This document shows, piece after piece, positions 1 to 14,410 of a stretch of 64,000 nt of DNA (position 1 is its first letter; each line of letters starts with the position of its first letter). The translations under genes and the position numbers were made by a program. The stretch is from Gymnogyps californianus (taxonomy: Eukaryota > Chordata > Aves > Accipitriformes > Cathartidae): contig NC_059475.1 of the NCBI RefSeq assembly GCF_018139145.2, positions 16,372,937 to 16,436,936 on the forward strand, read 5' to 3'. The notes beneath the pieces were generated by a model. It was given only the letters and a program-made list of their open reading frames with translations. It had not been told where the DNA came from and made no database searches.

Positions 1-3000
1 CTTGTTCGATTTCTGGCATTTAATTTGCTTGCTGGGGAATCCCTTTGCATAATAGGTATTTATGCTATTTTCCTTGCAAGGAACATGTTGCCATGGAGCA
101 CTAATCATGGGCATTAGTAAGTGATTCTGCCTTTCTGCTTCCCTCTTTTTCTTCTGCCTTTTTGAACTGCACATCCTTCACTGGAGGGACTGTATCTTAC
201 TATGTGTTAGCCTTAACCTTTTGCTAGGTATGCAGGGCAAAACTATAGTGAGCTGTGATGATATTTGTTTTGATTTCAGTGAATGGTCTCATCCAAAAGC
301 TGCTCTTAAAAGTCTTTCTCTCTTTTTCATTGGCACTTTGCTTTGACAGAATGGAGTTTCCTTTCCTTAGAGTGAGAAGGCGACAGATGGGAGAAGGAGG
401 AGGATCCAAGCAGACAGAAAAGTATTGCACAAGACTCATGCTGAACTTGTCAACAGAACAAGATTTCTTTACTACAGTGCTTAAAAAAAACTAAAGTGGC
501 TGCTTCTTTATTCAACAAATCTACAAGGGATATACAGTAGCACTCAGCCTTTTTTATTTTATGGTATCCAGAATTTACCTAGGAAGAATCTGGCCTTGCA
601 GTTAACTTGATCAACAGTGTACTATCCAGACTGAAGGAATCTGAGTGACATCTGAGTGACAGCAAACCATCATACTACTCCTGCTGTAAATGGCAGGCAA
701 CACAAGGCTTGGATGTAAGCAGAATACATTTGGATTCCTGCCTCCTTTCATTAGTAGGTGGCAAAACAAGTCTCAGGGCCAAAAAAAAAAACCCCAAACT
801 TAAAAATAGAGTGAGTGGTCTTAGAACAGCAAGGATACCAAATCCTGATACCAGATACCTGATACAGAGGAGACTAAACTCATGTTCAGTGACCTCAAAT
901 CAGACGGTGAGAGAGCCATCCAACAACTCATCACAGGGCACAGAGACTAGCGAGGCTTTTCCCCTCCTCTGTACAAAATGAATGTACTAACATAAATTAA
1001 GTACTTTTCTTGCCTAAGCAAACATCTGCTTCTAGGAAAAGGCCAGAATTACCCATGCACTGGGTCTACGTCATAGAGAACCAGTGAGTGCTACAAATTT
1101 GTCATACAGAACACATCATCCTGCATGTTCAATGTGAAGCACACATTAACGTGATGAATTTATATGCAACTGTGATTTCTGAAATAATCCCATTTGGAGG
1201 GCTCAGTTACAGAACTCCCCTTGAAGTAAAGGTCACAGATTTGATCTACTATACTACATCAGCAAGGAACAGTAACAAATTATGAATTATTCCTATCAAA
1301 ACTAGGGAACAATTTATTTTACAGGAGTTGCAAGTAAGCATTTATTAAATCAATATCACAAAAAATGCGCATGTTGGCAAATGTAACAGCTACCAAGATT
1401 CTGTTAATACAACGAAATTCAGCAGGCCACACTGCAAAACAGTCCTTACCCCTTCAGCATACATACACCTTTCACCATTGACACATCACACACCAAGAGT
1501 CCCATGTGCTCATTTAGAAGTACAACGTGTTGCAGGGCTTTAAGAGATACACCTTTCATCTCATTCAATTTTAAAAGACCTTGAAATGTTCAGAACTGAA
1601 AAAACAAACAGTACAAGAGAAAGCACGCTGGAGGAAACAGTTCAGGCGAAAAAAACCAGGAAGTTTATAAGCCAAAGCAAACGTACCTTTCAAGCCAAGT
1701 GAGCTCCCTACTCAGAATTAAACTATTATATGGATTTGTGTTGCTTGCCATCCTGCTCATTATCTGAGATGTCTCAACTCAGCAAGATAGCAGCTGGTGT
1801 CACTGAAAATCTAAAGGCATAGAGAAGACAACCTCCAGTTTAATAACTTCAACATTCACAGCAAAGCATCTGCTTACTTGTTCAATCTCTCGGCAACTCA
1901 GATTTGTCACCAAGGTCATAATGGGTTAAATATTTTAAAAAATTAATACCAAAATGCCTAAAGAAGGGGAAGGGGAGATGATTAATGATATATCCTAATA
2001 GAAGAATTTCTCCATGTTTTATTAAGTTGTTGTTCTGAGTATCATCCACAAGGAAAAAAAGAAAGCTCATCAAGTTCAGAATCCTTTCTATTCAAAGTTC
2101 TTGAGCGACAGAAATTCTTTCCTACTGAGAAAAATGGAAACTGAAATCTTCTAGCCATGTATGTCCTTCACTCATCAGAAAAGGATTGTGTCTTGCGTTA
2201 CAGAATGTCTCATTGGCAGTGGTACTCTGGGGGATACAGAACAGCCTGATTCTCTTTTACAAGGTGAATAAGAGGAGATTTGTGAACAGGTTATAGATTT
2301 TTAAGTCACTAGCACTGCAGGTCACACAATATAAAAACTCTGAGAATCTGCTACATTTTGCAAAGTTCCCCAGAAGGATGCAGGTCTGGGAAGGCCAAAG
2401 GAAGGGCCATAGAGCACATTGGCAGTCACTCTCACAGTTGGTACAAGCATCAGAAATTTCACTGTGGTACAGCATCACATGAGCTGGCTGAAGGTATTTC
2501 AAAAAAAGGCGTACAAAAGAGCAAAGATGGTTGCCAGGCTCCCTGGGTGTAAGCTCACATTCACAGAACAGCCCACGTCAAAAACAAATAGCAAGTGAAT
2601 ATTACCCATGTATAAGAGCAGAGTTAAACATTGGATTTCATGTCCTCTTTATCAGCTGATTTGGCAGTTTCACCTCTTCCACCTATTGCCTTGGGCTAGT
2701 GCTCCCCATCATAATCACTTTATAGTAATCTAGTAATTTGTTCCAATACAAGGCTACAGAGCAGGCATATAATAAGATGCTAAATCTGCACAAAAGGGAG
2801 AGAGAAGAGAGCTAAGCCTGTAACATGAATTCCTGGCATCATGTGAAGGCCTTCCTAGAAGACATTTAATTTAGCAAATCAGTGCTATAATATATACAAG
2901 CAATGTTTAAGCCAGAATCAATACATCATATAATATCTTCTCAAGGTAATTATTCCATTAGATTTGTAGAGGGGAGGAGTATGTAAGGCCAGAACACTTA

Positions 3001-6000
3001 TTAAGCTAGGGAACCATCTGGGAAGAAAAAAAAAGAAAAAAAAAAAAAAAAAAAAAATCTATCAAGGAGGACTCAGCATACTGTTTTTTTAAAATCACTA
3101 CAGTTGGGGGGGTTTGTTGCTGTTGTTGGTTGCGTTTCTTTGTTTTTAAGAACACTGACAGGTGTGCTACCATCTTTAGCAAGTTTAGAGCTATCATGAT
3201 CAAATACATAGGTAATACAGGCATTTTGCTCCTCAAAGACTGATGGGCACCAAGACCTTTATATATAGCAGTAGTCTGTCACTTCATTCAGCTTCCTAAC
3301 TACAGTTATGTTTGAAACTGTGCCATAAACAACTATAACATGCTTGACCTGATTTCTGTTTGATTTACTTGATCAGCATGAATATATAAACCCTTCTTGT
3401 GGCTCTGCAAGAAATTTTAAATGTCTCAAAGCCCTATTCAGTATAGCTTTCAGTCCTTCTCACTTTTTCACTGTTCAAATAAGCGCAACAATCTAAAAAT
3501 AAAATGAGGTGAAGACATTTCTCAGAAATACCAGAAGTCCCAGTTTAGCCTGGTTGCTCCTCAGAGACTCTGCAAAAAGCACAGGAAAAAGCACAATAGT
3601 GAAATGAGTCTCAAAAGCCTTTTTTATTTCAATTACTTTGTTACCTCCCTTCCATAAAGAAGTGTTTGAGTGAAACAAGTTCAAAAAGCAAGGACAAGTA
3701 AAGGGTAATTTTTACAAATATGTCAACTTTCATCTCTGGTTTGACTTTTTTCACTAATTTTTTTTTTTTTAAATACTCACCTCTCTAAAGCCAATCGTTT
3801 TTAATAAAATGCTTTATTTTCACCCTGAAAGCTTGCTCCAGGCTTGCAAGCTTGAATGGCTGCTTCTTTGTTATTAGTAAGTAAAACAATCTTGCTTGCC
3901 AGCTAATACCTCTGGATTTTCTCCACTACAATTTCCACTAGCTTCAAGTTCAAAGTCTTAATCCCTAAAGTGGGAAAAGAGGATCTGCCCTTATGGAAAG
4001 CTGGAGGAACAATTCCGATCCACCTTGGTTTACAAAAGCTTCAAGAAGCCTGCTTTGATGCATGCATTTAGACCTGTGCAATTACAGCCATGCGAGGGAT
4101 CCATGTATTGTCCCAGAAGTATCCCTGTCATCACCAGGCTTGCAATATTTCATATGTATCCTTACAGCATCATCTCTCAGACCTATGTCACTGTCAGCAT
4201 CTCTGCCTTCAGCTTGTTTTTAAAAGGTTTTTCTGACCTTCATAACTAAAAAGAGAGCAATTGAAGAATGTGACCAAAATGCATTGTAAAATCCAAAAAC
4301 TGGGCAAAGATGACTTTGAAATGTGCACTTGTGAAAAACCCTAACTCATGGTCAAGCCAATCTCAGAAGTTCAAAAAATCCCTACTTCAGATGCTTTTAT
4401 TAAGCAGAAAGCTACCTACAGTATTTAAGACGGTGTTAGTAAGACACACACAAAAAATATCAGAAGAAAAAAGCTTCAGAGATTATTCACTTATAGCATG
4501 TAACTAAGCTAGGTCACACATATTTATTTGTGCACTGACAGAAAAATTTCTTAGTGCTACATAAAGGAGCTGGATAGTGAGTACATACAAACATGTGGGT
4601 GTCAATCCAAGCTGCACAGCAAGATATTCACTCCTGGAGAGCCACAAATCCCACAGCAAGGTAAGGGCACTCTCCATGCCAGCTTTCTAAATATAAACCA
4701 CCTTTCCCTCCTGTCAACCCTTAAGTTGCAAAATTTCTACTCAACAATACACTTAGAAGTTTAAGTGTTGAGGTTGTTACATGTACAGAATCCAGAATTA
4801 TCAGCACAGCTTACTTAGGCATTGCTCAGTAGGATAGTACTAAAGCCTTAATTTGTTGCACTTGCAAGTGCTTTCAGCTGCTTTGCTGGCCTTGTGCTTT
4901 TACTTCGGTGAGCATCTCTCCTACGTGCTCTAGATGACTCCCTGAAGCCAGACATTTGTCCTTCCTTTTATTTCATTTCATAGCCAACAAAAGCTAAATC
5001 TCTCTTTGGTGAGCAAGGGTGACTATTTTTGTTACTCCTGTTTGCTTTCTTGAAAATTAAGATAAACATGCCTTAGATATATTGGATACATTTTTCTTCT
5101 ACTTTAAAGTAATTGCTCCACTTAAAGCCTGAGAGTAAACAAATATGATAAAATCTAATTTGTTTTCTAAATACTTAGTATCCATCCAGAGAACTCTCTG
5201 ACAAAGGATTGCATGCATCTGTACTGCAGCTCCTCCTCTTGAGTCTTCCCATCCTCCATAATTTTCTAAAACCAGGTGGAATGACTTTTCCTTTTCACCA
5301 GTACCTGCAAGCAAGAGCTCTCTACTCATTCTGCTTCTTGCTTGGTAACATTTGCTGGTTATTTGCTAGCTTCCTATGACAATTATCTCCTCTAACTGCC
5401 ACTCATAGTTCCAGCTTGATGGTTTTAGCTGTCACCAGAGGTTAATACTGCATGCTTGCCTCTTACCCATCTTTTGTAGGGTTCTTCACACAGCAGAATT
5501 ATCCCTGTAGATGTGATATGGTGTCTCGCAGGAAACATGATGACACTTAGTGCACAAGAGCTCAACTCTAGACAAACTATAAGCTGACACCACGGTGATA
5601 TGTAAAGTTCAATTAAAAATTTTACAAGAACCGTGAGCTTTTTATACAGAAAAATAACAGCTTTTATCTTCAGACCCTAAGCAGCTCTGTATCTGGTAAC
5701 GACAGGAAACCACACTGTAAACAATATGACAAGCACTGCATTATTACCTGTTTATATGCTAAATGATATAAATTAAAATAGACACACACACACCAAGATT
5801 AATTATATTTCAAAATTCTCTCTGAAGAGAAGGAAAGTGATTGCAACTATTATTAGTTGTAATGCAGTATTAAAAAAAAAAAAATCAGGTCCCCTAGGCA
5901 GTGCTAAAATACACTAAGAGGCAGCTTTTCTTCCAAAGATTTCACAATCTAAATTGACAAGCCACACAGAGAAGAGGAAGATGAACAAAGCATTCTCCAG

Positions 6001-9000
6001 AGTCAAATCACCCAAAACATGCATCAATACAGTGACAAATTCTGGAAGAGAAGGTAGCTGTAAAATCTAGACTTCATTTCAGTCACAGAAGATGCGGTAC
6101 AGCCAGATCTTATCCTAAACTCTGGAGTTTCCATCTAGGGGGTTAATGCAATCCCATTTTTTTCTTGTGGATCTAATTAGCTTTTCACAGCAAAATATCC
6201 CCCCTTTCCTATAACCAGCGGCCACTGACTTTAGACGATTTGGTTAATACAAAACTTTCTTTTAGCCCCATCAGAAGGCTTTTCCAAAGGCTCAAATTAG
6301 CATTTCCTCATATCTCTCCTCATCACCTTACACCCACAAATTCATAAAATAGTTGGCAGCTTGGCTTTCCATTAGCCCTTGGAAAAGAAGTTCAAAGAGA
6401 TCAGAGAATCAGATTTTGTGAGGGTAACTTGCAGAAAATAACAAAAAATCAGACATTTGAAATTCATATTCAGCTTCAATCTTACCAGAGGAACAATTAG
6501 TTTGCCTGGAGCATGAAATAGTCTATAGAAAAAAAACACAAAGCGAAAAGACATTTGAACAGCACTGTTAGGGCTCACTGTAAAGATGACAGGAAAACTG
6601 TGATGTCAGATCTGTATCTAGGTATGTAGAGAGTACTCGGGCAGGTGCTCAGTTAACGATATCAGCAAGGCTGCTTTTTTACAACAAATATAACCAAAGC
6701 AGTTTATATTTCGAAGAGCTATTTTAACAGTCAAAGTCACATTAAGAGCTAAATAACATACAAAATGGCTCTGCCAGAGAACAAATTTAGAAGGCCGACA
6801 TATAACCCCCATGAAAATAACAACAGCGATGGTTACTCGAAGTCCTGCCAGGTGCCCTTTAATAAGCAGAGAATGTGATTAGTGCTGCAACGCAAAGAGA
6901 CAGCGTGCTGCAACATGACTCCATGCTGGTCTGCCAGGAAACCTTTACAATAGAGACCCTGGCTGCACTGGGATTTTTCATGCATAATAAATAAAGCAAT
7001 AGACTAGCAGACTGAGGCTCCTTGCTGAACACCAGTGCCCTCCACTGCGTATGCTGAAGATTCCTCCAGATACTACAGCAATATGAAAAGCAGGAGAGAG
7101 AATTTATGATTTTCCTCTTTATGACAGACTGCTGAGTCCCCCAGGGCCAAATGTCAGACACATGACTACATCTGCCGCTTCATAGGGCTGCTGTGAACAT
7201 CTAAATAATACTGTCAGCATAACGCAGAGATCCATCCATCAGCCTGCAGTCTCCTCTCCCCATTGGTGCTCACTCTGCCATAGAAATACGCCTTTCATAA
7301 TCTGTTACAGTACTTCCTCAACTGATGCTTTATACAATAATTTAGTTGGAATCATGGAACTTCACTAAAAGAACGTGACCTTGTTAATTAAGAGGTAGTG
7401 GCTCCCACGTAAGAACCCTTCAGCTTCCTTATTACAAAATGTGGAACCAAAGTGTTTGGGATGCCATTAACACCACCACCATTTTAGGATGTGTATCACC
7501 AGCTCCCTAAGTTTGGGATCACTTCGATCACATTTGTTCTCCAGCTCATAATTGCTGTGTTCTTCCAGTATAAGAACATAAAGAGCAAATTTTAACAGAT
7601 AATGGAATAATAATTCTTTTACTGCCTCTCTAACACTACTGCACACTTTAGTTCAGAGCATTTGAAGCACGACCTGCCATTTAAGTGGAGGGATGTTTTA
7701 TCCTAATTTCCTCTACAAAGACTATTCTTCCATTAAATTTAGTATTACTGTTTACACTTCAACTGGATGAATTGGAGCTTCAGAGGTATGTGAATGCCCA
7801 TGTCATGATATTTACAGCAGTGGTTGCACATAAGCCACAGAGAAGACAGAATCTTGAAACAGATCACATTCTAAAATACAGCAAACAAGGCAATGGGAGA
7901 TAAAACTAACCCTTTTCTGGAAGCGCCTATTATTTAGCGGAAAGTTGAGAAGTGATTTTAAAAATGGTGTATGAAAATGCTGTTGCATTGAACACACTGA
8001 AATGGGGCTCAATGTGATCAGACAGGGACTTGTCTCCTCATATGTCGCTTGTGCTTCCATGTGGAAAACACGCTTATGGTTGGGTGGCCAGCTTGGGCAT
8101 TTTGGTTTGGTTTTTTTGTTGTTGTTGTAACATTAATTACACGGTGCCCTCTCCACTACCATTACTCATGGGGGAAAAACCAGTGCTAAGTAGCTAACCT
8201 GAAAAGAAAAAAGTCCAAAGGAGACAGAGACAAGTATCAAAGGAGTAACTACATGACAGTAATCACAAAACCCAATTTCTTCTTGTGAACACTGCTGCAC
8301 CACCGTCACCTGCGCTGACAGTGCCCCTGTGGTGTGTGCCACTACACAGTGGTATCAAAGCCGGGATTTGTGGACTATCTCACTGAAGGAGGTTTTAAAT
8401 CCTCCATGCAAGAAAATAACATAGCCCTGATCAGAAGTCAGAATTCACCTGACTATGAAAGTGCAAGGAAAAGCCATTTGCACTATTTGAAGTAGCCACA
8501 TGTCCAAACACTTTTTTCCTTCAAAACACCATACTAGAAAATGTTTACTTGAAAGGCCCATGTCTTTCTCTTCCAAACACACAAAAATATTTAAAATGTC
8601 CAAGTTACCCATTCCATTAGCAGAAAAATCACCAATTAGATTTGGTATCAGCCACTGCACTACTATAAGCATGCACAGATCAGGTAAGAAATAACTGCTT
8701 ATAAACGTACAGTCAAGGGGACCCAAATTCCCCTTTGAAGGCTGCTTTAAAGATGGACTTCAACTGAACCATTTTTAAAAGAAGCACTTCTCCCTACACA
8801 TCCTCCAGTATCTTTCTTTTAGAAGATTTTTCTTAGTTTATACATGTTGAGAAAATGACTAAAAGCAAGACCAAAAAGGGATATTATGCTTTACCAAGGT
8901 TTTGGGGAGCCAGACTATAGAAGTGTCATCCTTGTAATGATTTTTTTTTTTTTTTTTTTTTTTTTACTACTTCAGGGAGGCTTGAGTGAAATTACTGGGT

Positions 9001-12000
9001 TTAATTTTTACTAAAATAAGACATTTGCATTTGGAGGCTCTTCAAGGCATTCTGTCCTGTGCCCTGTAGTTGCAGCACAGTCAAGACATGTATACATTTT
9101 TATAGCAACTCTACTTCTGCATAGTTAATATTGCTTGATTATTTAAGTTGTAGCATTGCATGAGCTGCATGTGGCATGCTAAGTGTTCTCTTAAAGGATA
9201 ACTATTCTCTTTTAAAAAAAGGAGGATCAAAGTCTTAGAGCGGAGCAGATAGGCTAAGAGCCTTCTCCATAAATACCATTTTTAAGCACATGCTTTTTAG
9301 GGTAAGAATCAAACCTCCTTACTTTTTCAGTGTTGAAAACACTATAGACTCCAAACCTGGAAAAGCTCAACTTTGTCACAGTGATTTAGTTCCATTATGT
9401 ATTTCAATCGTTCAAAGATTCTGTGTTAATATCATGAAGTTCAGTGCTACACATTGCAGCTATTGTACTCAGGTTGAAAAGCCAGCCTTTGTTGTGCTCA
9501 GTAAGTACATACAGAGTTTTCAGTGTTGGAAGATGTTTTTCAGATGTAAGATGTTATACAACATTTATTAAATAACTATTCTTTTTTTTCAATTAAAAAT
9601 AGGCTGGCTCCCATGATGATTAATCCTTGATTGAGGTGAAAAGTGCAAGGTTTTTTCTTATTAGGCAGGGATTTTCGTTTTCAAGTGAAAGGTCATAAAA
9701 ACATGAAAATATTACAATACTTGCAAATTTTAGAATTAGTATCACAGGACAACCCCAAAACAAAACAAAAATGTGTTTTCACCAAGAGCTAGAAGTGAAG
9801 ATGTTTACACTTTTTCATGTACGAATTATTACTTTTAGCTCATTAAGTTTAGAAATGTAGGTATATTTGGAGACATCCCACACCCCCTTTTCCTTTATAT
9901 CAAACATTTACCTCATGATCAAATGAAAACTGAATTTATTCCAATTTACCCACGAAAAAAGGAGTCAGTGCCATCACAGTGAAGAAAACAGCCAAATTTT
10001 GCACTGACTTCAGTAGAAGAAAGCAAGAAAAGAGAATTCAAATAACTGAACCATACAAATGGATGCAGACTATATAAAGTAACATGAAAAAACTAACTGC
10101 TTGCTAGCCCTACAAATCAAACAGTTTGTATCATCAGCAAGATGATTGGAACACAACTTCAGCATTTGTGAAATGAATCATAAATCTAGCCTCTCTGTCT
10201 TAAAAACGTTTCTATTTAAAAGATTATGCAACAAAAAAAGCACAAACACATTTGTATATACAACCAGAAATAGTGACTTGAATATTATACTTTTAAAGGC
10301 TTGCTTTTCAGTTTACCTTTCATATTGAACTTGAATTATTTCAGTCTAGAAGTCAATCATTCAAGCCTTTACTAATTAAGGAAGAAACTGTGATATAGTT
10401 GTCCTAAATAAACTCTGCTTGAATGATAAGTTATTAGAAAATTGTACAATCAAGTAGACATATTTATGGATATCTGGTATCTTTAAGGAATATAACAGTT
10501 GGCAGCTTTGAACTAAAAATGACAAGTGATCAGAGAAATCCTACCACAAAATGTTCTAAAAAGTCAACCTATTAAAAGCACATGTAAAAATTCATTTCAG
10601 GAATAAAACGTATCATAGTTCTTTAGTTCAAAAAAATAGTAACATCACATCTCTGTTGCCCTTAAAATAAAAATTGACTAGCGTCCAGCATTGATAATTT
10701 TCCCATTGAATTCAATAAGTGTAGCACACAGCTTAGACAGGCATATGACGTTCTTTACACACCTAGAGTTCTTAGTTTATTGTAACTTACTTCTAGAATT
10801 TCTTTCCCCTACCCATTTTTTCCATAGATTTCTGCCTAGAAGGCAGAAAGCGTAAAAGGACATAAGGAGAGAGAAGGTCGTTCAAACTCAATGCTTTGCT
10901 TTCATGCACACTGGAGGAATCTGCTAGCAGTACACTTTTAATTCATCAATTCAGCAAGAAGCACAATGTGATTCTTCAGATTGCTCTTCAGTTGACATTC
11001 AGAAGCACCAGCCTGACAATTAATACAGGCATGTGACACTGAACAAGTAGGGAGAAAGTAAAGGGAAAATCTTTTCTTAAAGCCAACCATAAACTAAGTA
11101 GAACGGTTTAATTGTAGAAGGATAATTAGAAAATATACTACAGTATATATGGAAATATACGACATATACAGAACACCACCTCTGTGGCCACTTAATGAAA
11201 CTGATAAAACACCAAGCTAAAATAAATACCTTAAAAATTAGGACATGGAATACAGGTTGGATACCAGATAGCTGGTTTCTCCACACCTGTCATACCACAC
11301 TTAAGAAAATCAAGGAAATTCTTCCCTTAACATCTCAATGCAAGTCATGGCAATGAAAAATGTCTATGTGGATGGAGTGCTGGACTGAAACTTAGAAGAC
11401 TGTTTCATTTCCAGCTCTGATTAACATAGAATTCTTCATCTTTCTCACCCTGTCTATTAATGGGGATAATTACGCTGACCTCCTTTATAAAGCACCTGAA
11501 AACCTACAGTTAAAAATGTTCTTAAACATGTAATTATAAATAATAGCAGTCATGTATCAAACTTCAGTTATCAACTCATCACATGAAAGCAAGCATCTGA
11601 TTGTTCCCGGAATTAGTACACAAAACTCAATTTTTTCCACCGACATTAGCTTCCTAGTACTTTCACCATTATTACAACAGCTGCATTATACTAAGATGCA
11701 CTAAAGAACCTGACTACCATTGACTGACATTTTGAAGATTTTCCAAGCTTCGAACAACAAAAGACCCAGGATTTTTTTTCATTGAAAATTTCCATGTTAA
11801 ACAAAGATAACTTTTGACCAGCTTCAAGCTTAGATACTACTCGGAATCTGCAGCTTGAATTGTTGCAATGACTGCATTCTAAAACAGGCTGTGGCACTTT
11901 GCAAATGTATTTTGCTGTTACATCCATCAGCCCTCTCCTTACAGGGGCTGGTTGACAAGGGCACCTTTTCATCATCACCACTTATGCTACCGGTTTCTCC

Positions 12001-12161
12001 TCTTCTTTCCTCCACATTTCTATGTTACTTTCCTCCTTTCAGCTGCACACAATGCCCTTAATCACTCAGTATCTTTGATGTACATGTTTTTCTTTCATCT
12101 TGTGCTACTTAAGAATGAAAAAAAAAGGTGAGAGGATTTGATATAAAATTAAGCTACTTAC
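1..12161. other. Non-coding DNA, inferred intron downstream of the RCC1 exon
   Basis: AT-rich sequence with no supportable gene. Open frames are short (100 codons or fewer), overlap one another on both strands, lack splice context and match no family I know. Low-complexity items are an interrupted poly-A run at about 3026-3057, a T25 run at 8941-8965, a short CA run near 5783 and a T/G-rich patch near 8100-8130. A MIR-like relic lies at 11371-11552. If the exon at 12162-12198 belongs to SERGEF, this is its 3'-side intron, and the final exons (the conserved Trp-rich WGWNEHG segment in human, from memory) lie outside the left edge; I looked for that segment and did not find it. Confidence 0.6.
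11371..11552 (+). repeat. MIR-like SINE relic
   Basis: The stretch follows the order of MIR landmarks. It begins with 'gtgctggactg', then a diverged 'agaagactg...ttccagctctg' corresponding to the MIR core. Next comes a pyrimidine-rich stretch ending in 'atggggataatta', which corresponds to the MIR 'aaaatggggataata' segment, then 'ataaagcacctg', resembling the 'taaagcgctta' tail. Divergence is high, as expected for an element fixed before the radiation of amniotes. The assignment rests on remembered consensus landmarks and not on an alignment. Confidence 0.6.
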
Positions 12162-12198
12162 CAACTACTGCCAGATTATGCTCTGAGCCACATGCGAT
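12162..12198 (-). CDS. SERGEF: 37-nt internal exon of an RCC1-repeat protein, probably SERGEF (DelGEF)
   Basis: Read on the minus strand, a strong acceptor (cttctttttcag, pyrimidine-rich) is followed by 37 nt that translate as I-A-C-G-S-E-H-N-L-A-V-V and the first base of a Gly codon. A near-consensus donor, gtaagtag, follows directly. The exon starts in phase 0 and ends in phase 1. The CG-x-x-H-x-L-A pattern is the repeat core of RCC1 beta-propeller blades. Among RCC1 proteins I know, human SERGEF carries the closest segment, VSCGSEHNLAIIGG, late in its propeller. SERGEF is the DelGEF/secretion-regulating factor, reported to bind the exocyst subunit Sec5. Its human gene has very long introns, which fits a 64-kb window with one exon. 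The blade before and the blade after this exon were not found here. Other RCC1 proteins (HERC, RCBTB, RPGR types) are the alternative. The exon itself is better supported than the gene name. Confidence 0.75.
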
Positions 12199-14318
12199 CT
12201 GAAAAAGAAGTATGAATGAATAACAGAGAACCCGCTTACCGGTAGGAAGACAACCACAATTATGACAGGAAATTAAAAATTAACCTGAAACAAACAACTA
12301 CAGTTTGTAGGATGCAAAATCAAGGTTGAAGTGCTCTCATTTTTAAACAAAATTTCATTTGTAGTCTCACTTAGGGACTTAGTGGCAGGGGGGTATGTTT
12401 GTTTGTTTAATAAACAAGCATTTTCTTTTCAAAATACAGTCATCAGTAACATTTCAATTCCTAGGAGCAAGACTGGACACAATCCTGCAAAAACATCACA
12501 CCCTTGACAACATCCACTGGATCCAACAAGACTATTCATGGGCATGGAGCAAATGCAGATTAAGCCTTTGCAAGATCAGAGCCATATAGAGACAGCTGGG
12601 AATCAAAAGGGCGATAAAGATCTCAATTTCTCTTATCTATATTGTTTTTCCAGATGATCCCTGAAGAACTGCACAAAGTATAGAGGCTCAGTGTGATAAA
12701 CCTGAAGTGATACGATCCCTATGGTCATTTGCCTAGAATGGAGAAAAAATACCATAGAACTCAACTCTTCTATTAGCAGCAGGCTGATTTAATTTTTAAA
12801 AGCTGCAGAAAAAAAAGAAAGAAACCAATGCAAACATTTTCTCCCAAGCTCATAAGTGATGGAAATCAGTTATGAATTTCTTTTCAAAGCAAACTCATAG
12901 TCAGTGTATTTTTCTTTCTTCTTTGCAGCTGCTGTGAACATGTCAGATGTTTAAGTTGCTTTAGCATATATCACATAGTATCACCCACTAAGCTTTCATA
13001 AGTTCTTCACAAACGATGGTAACACAAGCATCGAAAGCAGCCCGCTGTCCTACTGCAAGGGCTTGTCTCTCCCATTGAATTCTTTCACAATGTCACTGCT
13101 GGCATAACTGTCTGATGTAATACAGACATCATCTTACACAAGGTTGCTCTGCTGAGTGCCCTCAAGTTTTAAATTAAAACATGAGCAATCCCCTCAAAAT
13201 CCTGTATCCGGTTCATTGTCTTGCACCTACTTGCCCATTACATGTATTACTGAGTGGGAGAAAATTAATAAGCGCATTCTTCTACTTCTTAAAAGTATAT
13301 TTGCAATGATAAAATAGAAAACAGAACTATATGCTCAATTATATTAAAAAAATAGAAGTCCACACCATCAAAATTTTATATGGTTTTGTGCATGCATAAC
13401 TTTATAGTTTTTAAAGCCAGAGAACCTGCTACAATTACCTCAATGCCTGCATAACATATAACCATAGAAGTTAACAAAACAGTTCTTGTACTCAGCTCAC
13501 TGTGCTTGAGCATTTACTGGAAAAGAGACACCCAAGACTGACACACACTAGCTTGAGCAATTGTGTTACAATTAAAAACTCTGCAAACACTACTAGTCAT
13601 GATGTACCCGCGCCACAACCGTGACATGAAAACGTTTGGTCAATGCCATCCTAACACAACAATGGCAAGGAAGACAAAACAGACTCTTTAAGATAGAGGT
13701 GCTTAGCCAAGACATTAAAGCATTTGGGAAAATGGGGCAAGAAAAATAATTCAAGTCACAGCACACTCCAGCATGGCCTCATCTTCAGAAAAATCAAGAC
13801 AAAGCAGCAGGAAAAGCAATGCCTTTGCAAGAGCACTAGCAGGACTGCATCAAGTCTTCTATTCCACAATACTGCAGACAGGCAAAGCTTTAAGCCCTGA
13901 CTGTTAAAATGCATAAATCATCGCCATATCCCAGATTATTATCCTCGTCACAAGTCAGAGCCCTACACAGGAGCAGAGCTTGTTCCTAATGCCTATTCAC
14001 TGGCTAATGCTCCCACCAATGCTTCTCGAGCTTAAAGGTTGATGCCATGGAAACAAGATCCACACATGGAAACACGTGCGAAGGCTTTCTAGCAAAAAAG
14101 CAAATTCTACATCTTCACCAAGTGCTGAAAATTGGAGATACTGAAGCTGCTGCTAATAAAATAAATAAATTTTATCTGAGGTGTGAATAATCCTCTCTCA
14201 GCTACTCCCCTAGGAAATACGCTAACACAGGCACAGATTCAAAAGCGTAAGTACAAAAGAACTGCTCAGGCTGGTGGTTCATACTTACTGCCAGGATCCC
14301 CTTCAGAAACACTACATT

Positions 14319-14410
14319 AAAAAAACAAACAAACAAACAAAAAAAAACCCAAAAACCAGAACCAAAAAACCAAACCAAACCAACAAAAAACCACCACCCA
14401 CCCACCCACG
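14319..14410. repeat. A/C-rich low-complexity tract
   Basis: About 90 bases made almost only of A and C, starting with four 'aaac' units, continuing with 'ccaaaccaaacc' type units and ending in 'cccacccaccca'. There are no T residues and one G over most of its length. This is simple-sequence drift; it causes a spurious Lys/Asn/Pro/Thr-rich frame on one strand and a Phe/Trp/Gly-rich frame on the other. Confidence 0.9.

Noticed and set aside
3780..3828. Minus-strand block ending at a good gtgagtat donor
   Set aside because: All three frames contain stops.
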